Below are positions 36,020-46,400 of a stretch of 64,000 nucleotides of DNA, piece after piece. Position numbers and translations under genes: made by a program. Positions within the stretch are counted from its first letter, which is position 1. Each line of letters begins with the position of its first letter. The notes under the pieces are model-generated. The model saw only the letters and a program-made list of their open reading frames with translations, was not told where the DNA came from and ran no database searches. Location of the stretch: contig NZ_NQKI01000015.1 of the NCBI RefSeq assembly GCF_002269125.1, positions 41,230 through 105,229 on the forward strand, read 5' to 3'. This stretch comes from Pseudomonas lundensis. Lineage in GTDB: Bacteria > Pseudomonadota > Gammaproteobacteria > Pseudomonadales > Pseudomonadaceae.

Positions 36020-38911
36020 ATGGCACATCTGCATCAATACACGCCGTCATTGACGGCGCTGGACCCCAGAGGCTTGAGCGTACGTACAGTCAATTACCAT
36101 CGGCTGACGGTGCAACAACCTCCCGAGGCCCGCATTCACCAATCCATGTATGGCGCCACCGGGTTTCTGACCCGGCAGTGGGATCCGCGCTTGCAAGCAC
36201 TGCGGGTGAGTAACAGTGATGCGCAGCCCAATCTGCGCCACCTCACGAGTCTGTCAGGGCACTCTGTGCGCAGCGACAGTGTGGACAGCGGCTGGCGCGT
36301 CACCCTATTTGGCACCGCACGCCAGCCACTCAACACCTGGGATGGCCGTGGCAGCCATCAACGGTTTGAGTACGACAATCAATCCCGGCTTACCGCCATT
36401 CACGAACAACGCAGCGACGACCCGAACCCTCGCTGCACTGAACGTTTCACTTATGCCAATACCCGGACCGGGAAGAACGGTCACAATCTGTGTGGTCGCC
36501 TGGTGCGGCACGACGACCCGGCAGGCGTGGTTCTGTATGAGGGCTACGCCTTGTCGGGCGCCTCGACGCGTCAAACCCGCTGCTTTGCGCGCTTCCCTGA
36601 TGCGGTCAATTGGCCGCAGGACGTGACTCAACGCAGTGATCTACTGGAAACCCGCACCTATTCCACTCAATGGCAGTACAACGCACAGGGCGACTTGCTC
36701 GCACTGGTCGATGCCCACGGCAATCGTCAACGTTTTGAGTACGGTATCGCGGGAGAGCAAACACAGATTGAATTACACATGGCCAGTGGCAAGCACGCGG
36801 TCTTAATGGATCAGCGGACCTATAACGCCGCAGGCCAAGTGACAACCGAGCGGGCGGGAAATGGCGTGCTGATGGTGGCGTCCTACTCGGAGGCGGATGG
36901 CCGCTTGCAGCATTTGACGGCGCACCGCCCTGGCTTACACCGCACGCCGTTACAGGATCTTGCCTACACCTACGACCGGGTAGGGAATGTCGTTAGCATC
37001 CTCGACAGCGCGCAACCAACGACCTGGACCCACAACTCACGCATTCAGGCGTTGAATACCTACAGCTACGACACCTTGTATCAGTTGGTCAAAGCCACCG
37101 GGCGTGAGAGTACGCGCCCGACAGGAGGGCGCTTGCTGCCTGATGTGATGCTGATGGGCGCAGATCACCTCCGATGGCGCAATTACACGCGTCATTATCA
37201 CTACGACGCAGGCGCGAACCTGTTGCACATGCAGCATATCCCCTCATCCGGGCAAGGTTATTCCCAGCGGATGCGGGTAGCCCCTGGCAGCAATCGAAGC
37301 CAGTTGATGGCGAGCGCTGCCCAGGGAGAGGTGTTCGACCCTTGCGGTAACCTGACGATGCTCGTGCGCGGTCAGGGTATGGACTGGAATGTGCGCAACC
37401 AGTTACAGCGCGTGACGCTGATCAGCCGTGATAACGCAGGCAATGATGAGGAATTTTACGCCTACGACGGGCAGGCAGCGCGTGCCCTCAAACGCAGGGC
37501 AAGCCTGGCCAAGGGCGTCATGCACCTCAGCGAAGTGCGCTATTTGCCTGGCCTGGAGCTGCAGTGGAATCACGTCACCGGCGAGCAGTTATGGGTGGCG
37601 GCTGTGCAAGCCGGTCACACCCACGTCAGAGCCCTTAAATGGGAGCACGGCTTACCTGACGCGGTGAGGGATGAGCAAATCCGCTTCAGCCTGTTAGACC
37701 ATCTGGGCAGCGGCGTGCTGGAACTGGACGAACAGGCCGCCTTGCTCAGCCAGGAAGGGTTCTATCCCTTTGGCGCCACGGCATGGTGGGCGGCAAAAAG
37801 CGCCCTTGAAGCCACGTTCAAAACCCTGCGCTACGGCGGCAAGGAGCGAGACGCTACGGGTCTTTACTATTACGGCATGCGTTATTACGCGCCCTGGATG
37901 CTGCGGTGGATCAACCCTGACCCTGCGGGAATTGTCGACGGTTTGAACCTCTACGCCATGCTGCTGAACAACCCCATGAGCCACATAGACCGGCAAGGCC
38001 TGCAGGCTGAGGGTTTGTCGCCCGAACGACGCGTCGCGTTTGGTTTTTATATCGTGGTGGTTGCCTTGTTGGGAGCAGCCATTGGGCACCAGCACAATGC
38101 TCCGCTCCTCGGTGCCGCACTCGGGGCCATGTTGATGACGTCGCTGCTGGCGCTGGCGCTCAGAGGCGAACGTCTTTCACAGCAACCTCACTCTGAGGAG
38201 GACCTCTACGTGTTTACGCAAGCCGTGACGGCCAAGGTTTTGGAGTTCACCCAAGCGCAGCACCTGAGCGCCACTGAAACAGTCAAGATGTTCAATTTTG
38301 TCTACAGCAAGCTGGCCCCACTGCATGAGGAAGTGGGTATCTCGCTGGGAGCGCAAACCACGAGCGGGGGCGAGATATATGGCTATGTGGGGCCTGCCAG
38401 CGCCATTGGCGCGATAAAGGGTCTCGTCGATACAGGGCGTCCGCCCTCGCGTGAATCGCGAAAAATGGGGGTACACAGTATTTTGCTTCGCAGCCGTCAC
38501 CTGCCATCTCTTGCTGCGCCAACAGTTCAACACGCCGTCACAACGCCTGATGTCCCTGCGGCAGGCGCCTTAAGCCGGCTACCGACGGCAAAAAAATCCC
38601 ACGCTGCACGTCGCCAGCCGCCTGTCACGGCCAAGCCAGCACCTGTTCAAGCAGCGCCGCCGATCAGTGTCGATGAGACCGCGGTGGCATCTGCGCTTCA
38701 GGGGCCTGAAGGGACCAGTATTGCGCTGACCATCAGCCATGTTCTGGAAGGGCGATTCCGCGCCGTGAATTGGCATCAGCACGCTGATTTGCTCTGGTCC
38801 GCCGATATACATGGCTATCAGGGCAGCCGCAGACGAGGCGCGTACCGACTGATGTTTGAGCATCTGGGTGATCGCCGTTACCGGATTGCCGGTATTCGCG
38901 ACCCGCACTAA
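36020..38911 (+). CDS. tccC: Tc toxin C subunit (TccC-type), copy 2
   Basis: 963 residues from the ATG at 36020, chosen because it aligns with the start of copy 1 (both continue YTPSL/HTPTL...DPRGL); an ATG at 35996 adds 8 residues. The cocoon core (about 1-660) is colinear with copy 1, ending RWINPDPAGIVDGLNLYA...RQGL. The effector tail (about 661-963) is unrelated to copy 1: a two-helix hydrophobic segment, a middle with a Pro/Ala linker, and a final about 80 residues (ADLLWSADIHGYQGSRRRGAYRLMFEHL...GIRDPH) that remind me of RelE/ParE-like toxin folds. That last reading is tentative. Confidence 0.92.
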   Translation: MAHLHQYTPSLTALDPRGLSVRTVNYHRLTVQQPPEARIHQSMYGATGFLTRQWDPRLQALRVSNSDAQPNLRHLTSLSGHSVRSDSVDSGWRVTLFGTARQPLNTWDGRGSHQRFEYDNQSRLTAIHEQRSDDPNPRCTERFTYANTRTGKNGHNLCGRLVRHDDPAGVVLYEGYALSGASTRQTRCFARFPDAVNWPQDVTQRSDLLETRTYSTQWQYNAQGDLLALVDAHGNRQRFEYGIAGEQTQIELHMASGKHAVLMDQRTYNAAGQVTTERAGNGVLMVASYSEADGRLQHLTAHRPGLHRTPLQDLAYTYDRVGNVVSILDSAQPTTWTHNSRIQALNTYSYDTLYQLVKATGRESTRPTGGRLLPDVMLMGADHLRWRNYTRHYHYDAGANLLHMQHIPSSGQGYSQRMRVAPGSNRSQLMASAAQGEVFDPCGNLTMLVRGQGMDWNVRNQLQRVTLISRDNAGNDEEFYAYDGQAARALKRRASLAKGVMHLSEVRYLPGLELQWNHVTGEQLWVAAVQAGHTHVRALKWEHGLPDAVRDEQIRFSLLDHLGSGVLELDEQAALLSQEGFYPFGATAWWAAKSALEATFKTLRYGGKERDATGLYYYGMRYYAPWMLRWINPDPAGIVDGLNLYAMLLNNPMSHIDRQGLQAEGLSPERRVAFGFYIVVVALLGAAIGHQHNAPLLGAALGAMLMTSLLALALRGERLSQQPHSEEDLYVFTQAVTAKVLEFTQAQHLSATETVKMFNFVYSKLAPLHEEVGISLGAQTTSGGEIYGYVGPASAIGAIKGLVDTGRPPSRESRKMGVHSILLRSRHLPSLAAPTVQHAVTTPDVPAAGALSRLPTAKKSHAARRQPPVTAKPAPVQAAPPISVDETAVASALQGPEGTSIALTISHVLEGRFRAVNWHQHADLLWSADIHGYQGSRRRGAYRLMFEHLGDRRYRIAGIRDPH

Positions 38912-38917
38912 GCCAGT

Positions 38918-38954
38918 GCCTTGCACATGCGTCGCGCCAACGCATGTGCAAGGC
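38918..38954. terminator. Strong hairpin between convergent tccC and tcaC
   Basis: GCCTTGCACATGCGT pairs perfectly with ACGCATGTGCAAGGC (15 bp) around a 7-nt loop, starting 6 bp after the tccC copy 2 stop and 11 bp before the tcaC stop. No T-tract on either side. Most likely a bidirectional terminator or RNA-end stabiliser for both transcripts. Confidence 0.65.
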
Positions 38955-38965
38955 CTGAGCATCCG

Positions 38966-41900
38966 TCAATCGGCAGGAAGATCCTGCTCCAGTCCGTAGG
39001 TGTCGTTTTCGTCCTCAGTGATGGTGTACCAGGTGCAATACGTCTGACGGCTTAAATCCCCACGCGCATTCAGCGTATGAGTGGCGCGCCCTAACGCGTC
39101 ATAAAACACTTGATCGCTGTAACCGCTCACGCGCAACGACGCATCGTTTATATAGCGATGGTGATTCGCGAAGTAAGGGCGATAGTTGCGAATGGCCAGC
39201 CCTTTGTTGTTGTACTCCACCCGGCTGCTGACTCGCCAGCGGGTTTCGCTGTACTCACTGACCGGCTTGCCGTCCGTGTCAACGTTTAGCGCGCCGTTGT
39301 CATTTACGCTATAGGCCATGCCCCCCGGCGCCAATTGCTTGGTTTGCAAGCTGCGTCCAAACCCATCGCTGCAGGTCAGGCTGATCCTAATGAGCGCCTC
39401 CTCAGGCTCCGTCGCGGACGGGTAACGATCGGCTTGCAACACCACGGCATGCACAGGTTCGCGTCGCGCGCGCTGAATCAGTTCACTTAACTGCCGCTGG
39501 CTCTCATCGCCCAGGTTCAGCGTGGCCTGACGTGCCCTGGCGCGAATATGCCCGCTGGGCAGGACATACCCCTGGGCCACCCATTCAGGACGCAGGGCCG
39601 GCACAGCGATCTGCCCCATCCAACTGAAGGGGGTATAGAAGCTGGCGCTGGCGGCTTTGTTAAGCGCTGCTTGAGGGGATTTGATCGCGCTGTCAGGGCT
39701 GTCATCCGCTGGTCGACGGTATTGCGACAACGGCGCAAACCCCACCGGCACGCCTTGCTCCTGACCAAAATAGCTACTGACCTGCAAGTGCCCGAAAGCG
39801 TCATAACGGGCGTGCTGCTCCGTGCCCTGGGGATCGGTGACGCGTACTGGCAGCTGCAACCGGTAGTCATACACCGCGCGGGTGGTGCAGCCATCGGCGG
39901 TTTGAACCTTGGCAATGTGGCAGTAATACGGATCGTGCTCCAACGTGGTGACGCCATGGCTTTCGGTAGGCCGCACACTGCGTGCCCGGTAAAAACCTTG
40001 AGCCGAGCGGTACTGCGTAAGGTTTTTTTTGATCGACCACAGGCTGATCGGGGCCGCACTGTCCGGCAAGAACGCTGAGGCTGGATGATAGTGAGCCGCC
40101 GTCAGGGCCTGGGTCAGATTAAATGGCTCGGCACCCGGCAAATCGGGCAGATTCTCATACGCCTTTAGGGCCTGTTCATCCAGCTCGGCAGTTTCGGTGT
40201 GGTCCGGTAATGCCAGAAAATCTGCCGTACCCAAGGGATAGGGCGAAGCTGTTTGCACGTCTTGGTAATACTGCGTCGACAACCCGCCCAGTGTCCGTTG
40301 TGCATCTGCGCCCAACGGACTTTGGGCGCTTTGATCGATAAACCGCTCGTAGCTGATCCGCTCAGGGGCCAATGTGTGGGCTGTGGTGCCTTTTGCCAAC
40401 ACCAGTGCATTGGCGCGCTGGCGATAGGGCAGGTGCAACCGCCAGCGTTGCGGCTGATCAAGGTGTATGTACTGAGCCCGCGACTCTGTCAGGTAATACG
40501 TCTGCTGCGCCGGATCGTGGGTGTCCTGCCACCACTGGATGTGATGAGGCTCGCTGAACGGCGGACTGTCTTGAGGGGTTTTACGACGGGCGTAATGCAC
40601 GGTGACGCTATGCGTCAACCCGCCAAACGTGTCCCAGCGCAAATTGAGGGTGTGCTGGCAGCCCGGGTCCTCGGGTTCGCGCTCATACCGGTAGCTGATG
40701 GACTCCAGCAACAAGGGCAACACCGACGACCGCCCATTGACCTGACGCACCAGAAACCGGTTCTGACTGACTGAATACGGCACGGCAGTAGGCGCCGGAT
40801 CGCGGGCCGCAAAAATTTCCTGGCGCATCAGCGAACCACTGAGGGCGTAATTGATGTCCTGGCGGTGAGCGGGCGTCACCGCCTCAGCGATCAACGTATC
40901 GTCGGTGTCACCCGGCTGTAGGCGACTGATAAGCGTGTAGCCCAACGGCTGAGCGCGGGTATCGAGGTTGAAATAGTCGCGCCGCAGCATGTCGGTGGCC
41001 TTGCCCGTGTGAAACCAGCTTTTGCGCAGCAATGTTTGCGTGTGGCGGTTGTCCGGTGTGTCACTGCCCGACACCTCTGTATCCGTCTCCAGCAAAAAGC
41101 CAAACCCCTGAAACTTGCGCTCCACGCTGTTATAGAAACCTTCTCGGTACTTCACCTGCTGGGTCAGGCGATTACCGCTGATGGCGTCCGTCTGCTGTTG
41201 CCGGGTCACCAAATGCAACGCAAACGGGACGCCGCAAATGGCAGGTCGACGCTCCAGGGCGCGCTGGTGCTTTTCATCCAGCCACTCTTGGGCACTGCTG
41301 CGGTAAGTGAGTGAGCCGCTGGCGCCCATGTTGTTGTCGGTACTGACCAACAAATACGGTTTGGCCTGGACAAAGTCATAGCGCCAATGAGGCGGCGTCG
41401 CGTGCGGCATCGTCACGATCAGGCTCGAACAGCCCAATCCCTGAAGGTCGGCGGTGCTGACCGTGCATGAACGGTCATAGCGAAGGTTTTGTGGCCACGG
41501 TAACTGAGTGGGCGAAGGCGCGAGGCCCGTGCCGAACAAGTTCATGAAAATCAATGCGTGCTCGGACTGAAGGTACAGCACATCGGTCGCGCCGGAGCCG
41601 TCCAGATCCGCAAGCAATACCCGTGAGGCGTCAAATTCGGCATAACTGAAGGGCAGGGTGGCAAACACAAACCCTTTGCCGAAACGGCCGTTGCCCAAAT
41701 TCGGCCAGCACTTGATTTCATGGTGACGAATGCGGATCAAATGCTGCTGCCCGCTGCCCAGAATATCGCTGAAGGCCACCACCTCCGTACCGGGGGAGCG
41801 GCTCAGCACAGGCAACCCATCATCGTCGTCCGCGTCATGCGCCACATCCTGCCCCGGCTCAAAACCGTCCTCAGGCTGATTGATATACAACCGGACACTC

Positions 41901-43483
41901 CGAGGGCCGATCAAGGACAGGTCGGGCACGCCATTGCCCATCAAGTCTGCCAACTGCCCCTGGGGGTGAAAGAACTCTGTCGGCAGCGCCGCGAACGGCG
42001 CAAAACTCGACCAGCGCCGACGGGCGTTTAGCGTAAAAAATCCGCCCAGGGCGGGCTGCGCAATGATCCACTCCAACTGCCCATCGCCATTGAGGTCAGC
42101 CAGGGTTTGGCGCAGCGATTCGCGATCAGTGGCCACCGGCATCTCCGGTAACGTTTGCAGAGGCCCATAAGACACCGCATCGGTGGTGAGCCCGGCAGGG
42201 TCCCTTACAGGTTCGCGGTAGTGCCAAAGCCTGTCCTGGCTGTACAGAACGCCCGGCATGCCATCGCAATACAAATCCACCAATTGATAGTGCTGCCCGT
42301 CGCCCGGGCCCTGTAACGCGTCGAAGGCCGCGTACTGGGCTGGCGTGTTTGAAAGCGTAAACGGGCTGTAGCTGAATTCGACAGGTGGCCAATGACTGGC
42401 CACCCCCGACGCATCAAAGGCCTGACTGTGAACAGCATTGAGAAAACTGCCTCGGTGTTCGCTGGTCCCGTATTCAAGCAATAAGCGACGCACCAACACG
42501 GGCTCGGACCCCATGGCTGTTTCATCGGGGAAGTAATGAAACATCAGGATTTGCTGGCACAGCCGCCGGCTGCCCAGCTCAAAGCCATACGCGTAGTTAA
42601 AGTAAGGGTCGGGGCGCTCCTGCCAGACTGCGCGTTCGGCATAACTCGGGGTTTGAGTCAGGTCGGTGGTGCGCTCGCCATAATCAAACAGCAGCTCAAA
42701 GTGCCACTGAAGAGGTGCCAGGGACGGCGCAGTCCATAACGCCAGATGGGTACGGGGTTGGCGGTTGCCATAACACACACGTTGGAGATAACGCTGGGCA
42801 CTGAAATCACGCACCGGGGCCGTGTCCGCAGTGATCTGCTCTTGCTTGTATTGGTAGTAAATCTGCTCACCTGAGGGGGTCAGGCTTTCTTCCAGCAGCC
42901 ACTGTGCGACGTGGTGTGGCGTGTGAGGATCAGCGCAGCGTGCGCCAGGGGTTTTACCGAATACATGTAGATTGCCATCAGCACTGTGTATCAGCCAGAA
43001 CCCGGCGGGGTCAGCGCTGCACGTCCAGTGTTCAACCCGGTCGAAGGTTGATTCCACCCGTGGAAAATAGCGCGTCACGCGATACGCCGTGTCGAGTGGC
43101 AAACCGTTGAACTGTTGAATGGTGGTGGTCTGAATCACCCCCTGCTGATTTTTTTCGGCGCGCAGCTCCATGCCCGAAGGCCCGAGAAACTCATCCGCGG
43201 CCGTATACCGTGGTACTCCGGTCTGGGTGTTACGCCGGATGCTGCCGGGAGAGGCGGCCCAACCGATGCCAAACGGGCCATTACCCAGCGCGCTGCTGTA
43301 ATTCAAGCTCAATGAAGGGGTAAAACCGCGCCCCGGTGAAATGGGCAGGGGGACACTGAAAGACGACTCGCCTGTCATGCCGAGAGCCCCCCACCCGGTG
43401 CCGATACTCTGGATGGCGCCACCGCCCTTGGGCAGCGACGGTGTAAAAGCGTCTGCCACAGTGTGCTCGGGAGGGGTCGTCAT
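38966..43483 (-). CDS. tcaC: Tc toxin B subunit (TcaC/TcdB-type)
   Basis: 1505 residues, normal for TcB. An N-terminal SpvB domain (LPKGGGAIQSIGTGWGALGMTG; about 10-300), FG-GAP/VCBS-like repeats in the middle (DLNGDGQLEW, DLMGNGVPDLSL, DLDGSGATDVLY), then TcdB middle-N and middle-C domains and terminal RHS repeats. TcB forms the beta-propeller that docks on the A pentamer and one half of the cocoon that encloses the TccC effector. Its ATG overlaps the tcaB stop by 4 bp (ATGA), so B is coupled to A. Confidence 0.95.
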   Translation of the reverse strand: MTTPPEHTVADAFTPSLPKGGGAIQSIGTGWGALGMTGESSFSVPLPISPGRGFTPSLSLNYSSALGNGPFGIGWAASPGSIRRNTQTGVPRYTAADEFLGPSGMELRAEKNQQGVIQTTTIQQFNGLPLDTAYRVTRYFPRVESTFDRVEHWTCSADPAGFWLIHSADGNLHVFGKTPGARCADPHTPHHVAQWLLEESLTPSGEQIYYQYKQEQITADTAPVRDFSAQRYLQRVCYGNRQPRTHLALWTAPSLAPLQWHFELLFDYGERTTDLTQTPSYAERAVWQERPDPYFNYAYGFELGSRRLCQQILMFHYFPDETAMGSEPVLVRRLLLEYGTSEHRGSFLNAVHSQAFDASGVASHWPPVEFSYSPFTLSNTPAQYAAFDALQGPGDGQHYQLVDLYCDGMPGVLYSQDRLWHYREPVRDPAGLTTDAVSYGPLQTLPEMPVATDRESLRQTLADLNGDGQLEWIIAQPALGGFFTLNARRRWSSFAPFAALPTEFFHPQGQLADLMGNGVPDLSLIGPRSVRLYINQPEDGFEPGQDVAHDADDDDGLPVLSRSPGTEVVAFSDILGSGQQHLIRIRHHEIKCWPNLGNGRFGKGFVFATLPFSYAEFDASRVLLADLDGSGATDVLYLQSEHALIFMNLFGTGLAPSPTQLPWPQNLRYDRSCTVSTADLQGLGCSSLIVTMPHATPPHWRYDFVQAKPYLLVSTDNNMGASGSLTYRSSAQEWLDEKHQRALERRPAICGVPFALHLVTRQQQTDAISGNRLTQQVKYREGFYNSVERKFQGFGFLLETDTEVSGSDTPDNRHTQTLLRKSWFHTGKATDMLRRDYFNLDTRAQPLGYTLISRLQPGDTDDTLIAEAVTPAHRQDINYALSGSLMRQEIFAARDPAPTAVPYSVSQNRFLVRQVNGRSSVLPLLLESISYRYEREPEDPGCQHTLNLRWDTFGGLTHSVTVHYARRKTPQDSPPFSEPHHIQWWQDTHDPAQQTYYLTESRAQYIHLDQPQRWRLHLPYRQRANALVLAKGTTAHTLAPERISYERFIDQSAQSPLGADAQRTLGGLSTQYYQDVQTASPYPLGTADFLALPDHTETAELDEQALKAYENLPDLPGAEPFNLTQALTAAHYHPASAFLPDSAAPISLWSIKKNLTQYRSAQGFYRARSVRPTESHGVTTLEHDPYYCHIAKVQTADGCTTRAVYDYRLQLPVRVTDPQGTEQHARYDAFGHLQVSSYFGQEQGVPVGFAPLSQYRRPADDSPDSAIKSPQAALNKAASASFYTPFSWMGQIAVPALRPEWVAQGYVLPSGHIRARARQATLNLGDESQRQLSELIQRARREPVHAVVLQADRYPSATEPEEALIRISLTCSDGFGRSLQTKQLAPGGMAYSVNDNGALNVDTDGKPVSEYSETRWRVSSRVEYNNKGLAIRNYRPYFANHHRYINDASLRVSGYSDQVFYDALGRATHTLNARGDLSRQTYCTWYTITEDENDTYGLEQDLPAD

Positions 43484-46400
43484 GCCTGTGCTCCTGCGCT
43501 TTTGGCAACATAACGCACATGAATGATGATGTCCGTCAGTGAGTTCAACATCGCTTGCTGGGCACTCGGGTTAGGGAACGAAAGCCTCCACCCTGAGACG
43601 GCACCGGTGAATTCGAAGGGCAGGTATCGATCTCCGCCATCAAAGTTCAGGGTAAATAACCCGCTGTCGTTCAACCCCGTCGACAGGGCGATTTGTTCAT
43701 TGATGCGATGGCTTGAGTATTCGAACTCGCCTTTATCCGGCGTATGAATCGTGTGATGGGTTTGCGTCAGCGTGGCGCGAATATCTTCATAAGGGCTCAG
43801 CGTTGCAGGCAGTGTCACGCTGATACTTTTGATGCGTCGCAGATAGTGTTCCGGGTAATCGGCATCGAACAACGCCTTAGTCAGTTCAAACTCAACAATC
43901 CCTGTTTTTTTCAGGGACGCACTGAGTTCCTCCCAGGCAGCATTGCGCGTGGCGTTAGGGTCTTTGGCTTTCAACTGTCTGAGGGAAATGGTTTTGGTGA
44001 TTTCCATTGGCCTTGCATGGTTGTGAAAGTAGGCCGCTTGCATGTTGATGAGGCTGAGTTTGAGCCCTTCACCCGCACTTAGCCCGCTGCGATGACTGTT
44101 CCACTGCGAGGCATGCACAAACGTGCGATCCGACTCCGCGCGCTCGTAATGCCAACAGGCCTGAGCGTCCAGGCACAAGGAAAGGGCCATGTCGTAGGCT
44201 TGCAAATAGAACGACGAAAACTGCGTATTGAGCCATTGATAGAGTTGCGACGTGGTGAATCGTTTTTCCAGCAGATCAAACATCAACCTTGCCTGCCTGA
44301 GCGCCGTTTCTGCCGACGCGTATTGCAGTCGACTGCTGTTCGCCTGCTCACGCTGGACGCGCAGTTGAGCCTTCACTTGCGCCAGTTCGAGACGCGACTG
44401 AGCCAATGTGTGCTCCCACTCCTGAGTGCGGCGATTGAATGCCTCATTACGATCGAGGTGAGTGGCATTGGCACGCTTTTCATTGGCGAGCAATTGCACG
44501 CCTGCCTGTGCCGCGTAGAACGCCCCCTCAAGCCGCCAACCGCCTGTTGAGGTGCCAAAAATGTTGGGGGCCAGCATGGCCAGGCCGGCAGCACCTTGCA
44601 GGCCATATGCCACACTTTCCAGCGCGGCACTGGCCTGCAGTTCCTGGGTAGCCTGCTGTTCGTTGGGGCTGACGCCGTCTTTAATCAGACGTTCCAGGTG
44701 CGCTATTCGTCCTTCTACAATTTCTTGACCCGCCTGCAAGGCCGCTTCATTTTTTTCATCAATGATCAGACTCTGCGCTTGCTGCTCCAGCGACAAGCCT
44801 GCCATCTGCCACACCTGCTGCTGTTGCAACTCAACCTGTTCGGCTTGTGCCTTGCGTTCAATAATCGACAGCAAGGTGCTGCCTAGCTGCACAACGTTGT
44901 CTACGGCTGCCATCGCCAAGGCATGCATCACCTGAAACTTGTAATGCCCGGCATGCGCCGGTTGTCGACGGGCGGAAACAGCGTCTCCCGGTATGCGCTG
45001 GCTGGCATACAGGCTCAAGAGGTGTTGAGGCGAAGCAGGGGTGGCGTACAGCGATACCCGTAGTGGCTTGCCGGTGATGTCCAAGTGCTGACGCAGATTG
45101 TGCAAACGCGCTTCTACTTTGTCCCAGCGCGCCAGTAACGTGCTGTTCAGCGGCACACACAGATACTGCGAGTCGTTAGCCCGGTGGGAACGTTGTGCGG
45201 CGCGCAGGTGGTTCGAGACCAGCGGCAACCCCGAGTCCGGTCGCAAGGCCTTGCGTTCATTGACGCGCAGGTGATCATCGGTTTGCGTGGTGAAGGTATC
45301 AAGACCAATGGACGTCCATGGATCCATAAGGCGCAGGGTCGGTTTAGCCCCGAGCAGGGATTTGGCACGTACATACCACAGTTTGGCTTCGTTCAAACTC
45401 TCGGGTGTTGCCTGGCGATACGCCGCGTCGCCCCGATTAACCAGGATATCGACATACAACGCATACAATGCACGCCGAAAATGAATGGGGGCACTGAGTG
45501 CGATTTGATTGGGGTCTTGAGGGTTATCAAGGACATAACTCATTTCCGTATGGCCAGCGGTTAATACGGATAAAACCCAATAGTCGGACGCGGAGGACGC
45601 ACCTTTGGATTTGCGGCTTGGATCAAATAGATAATTAAGCCATGCCTCGGCCTCGCCATAACGTTGTTCAAGGTTCAAGCGATGGGCAATAAGCCAGGGA
45701 AGGTAGAGAAATAACTCCCAATGGTACTTGCCGACGGCGCCATGAAAGTCGAGCGGTTGATGGCCGGTTGCACCTGTCAGCGGCGGCTCGCGGTGCGTAT
45801 GTGATAAAGCGAAGAGGGTATCCATGCCGGCAGAGGCTGCCGGTATGAGCTTGTCACCCAGCGTTGTATTAAGGCGGATAGGCGCGCGCGGTAGTGTGAC
45901 GGCCCCATTGGAGAGAGCAATCGTAGAACCGCTAAAGTTGATGAATTCAGCGATGCCCCGTGTGTACGATTCCTGGCGATCGATGAAGGGGGCCATCGGA
46001 ATGTCGGCCACATTGTTCTCGTTTAAGGTGATTTCATACGCTTTGAGCGCATAGCCCAAAATCGTGAAGCGCATGTCATCTATGTTCTGCTCCCTGATCA
46101 GCACCCCATGAATAATGGGGATTTTTTTTGCATGGCTGATGTAGTCGTTGAGGCGCTCAGCCGTTAAGCCAAGTGACGCGCTGAAGGTCTGGCCTGCAAT
46201 GAGTTCCGGTGTGCCACCTTCAAGATTACGCCGCAATACTTGGCTATCGCCCACCAAGTGAGTGTTTGAAATATGAATATTAACCGGGTACTGAACGACC
46301 TGATCTTTATCGTGAGCGTCCAGGGTCATAATGACTTGCTTATACACCCGTTCCAGACGCGACAACTTAACCTTCTCCAGCAACAGTTCGCGGCTGTCGA

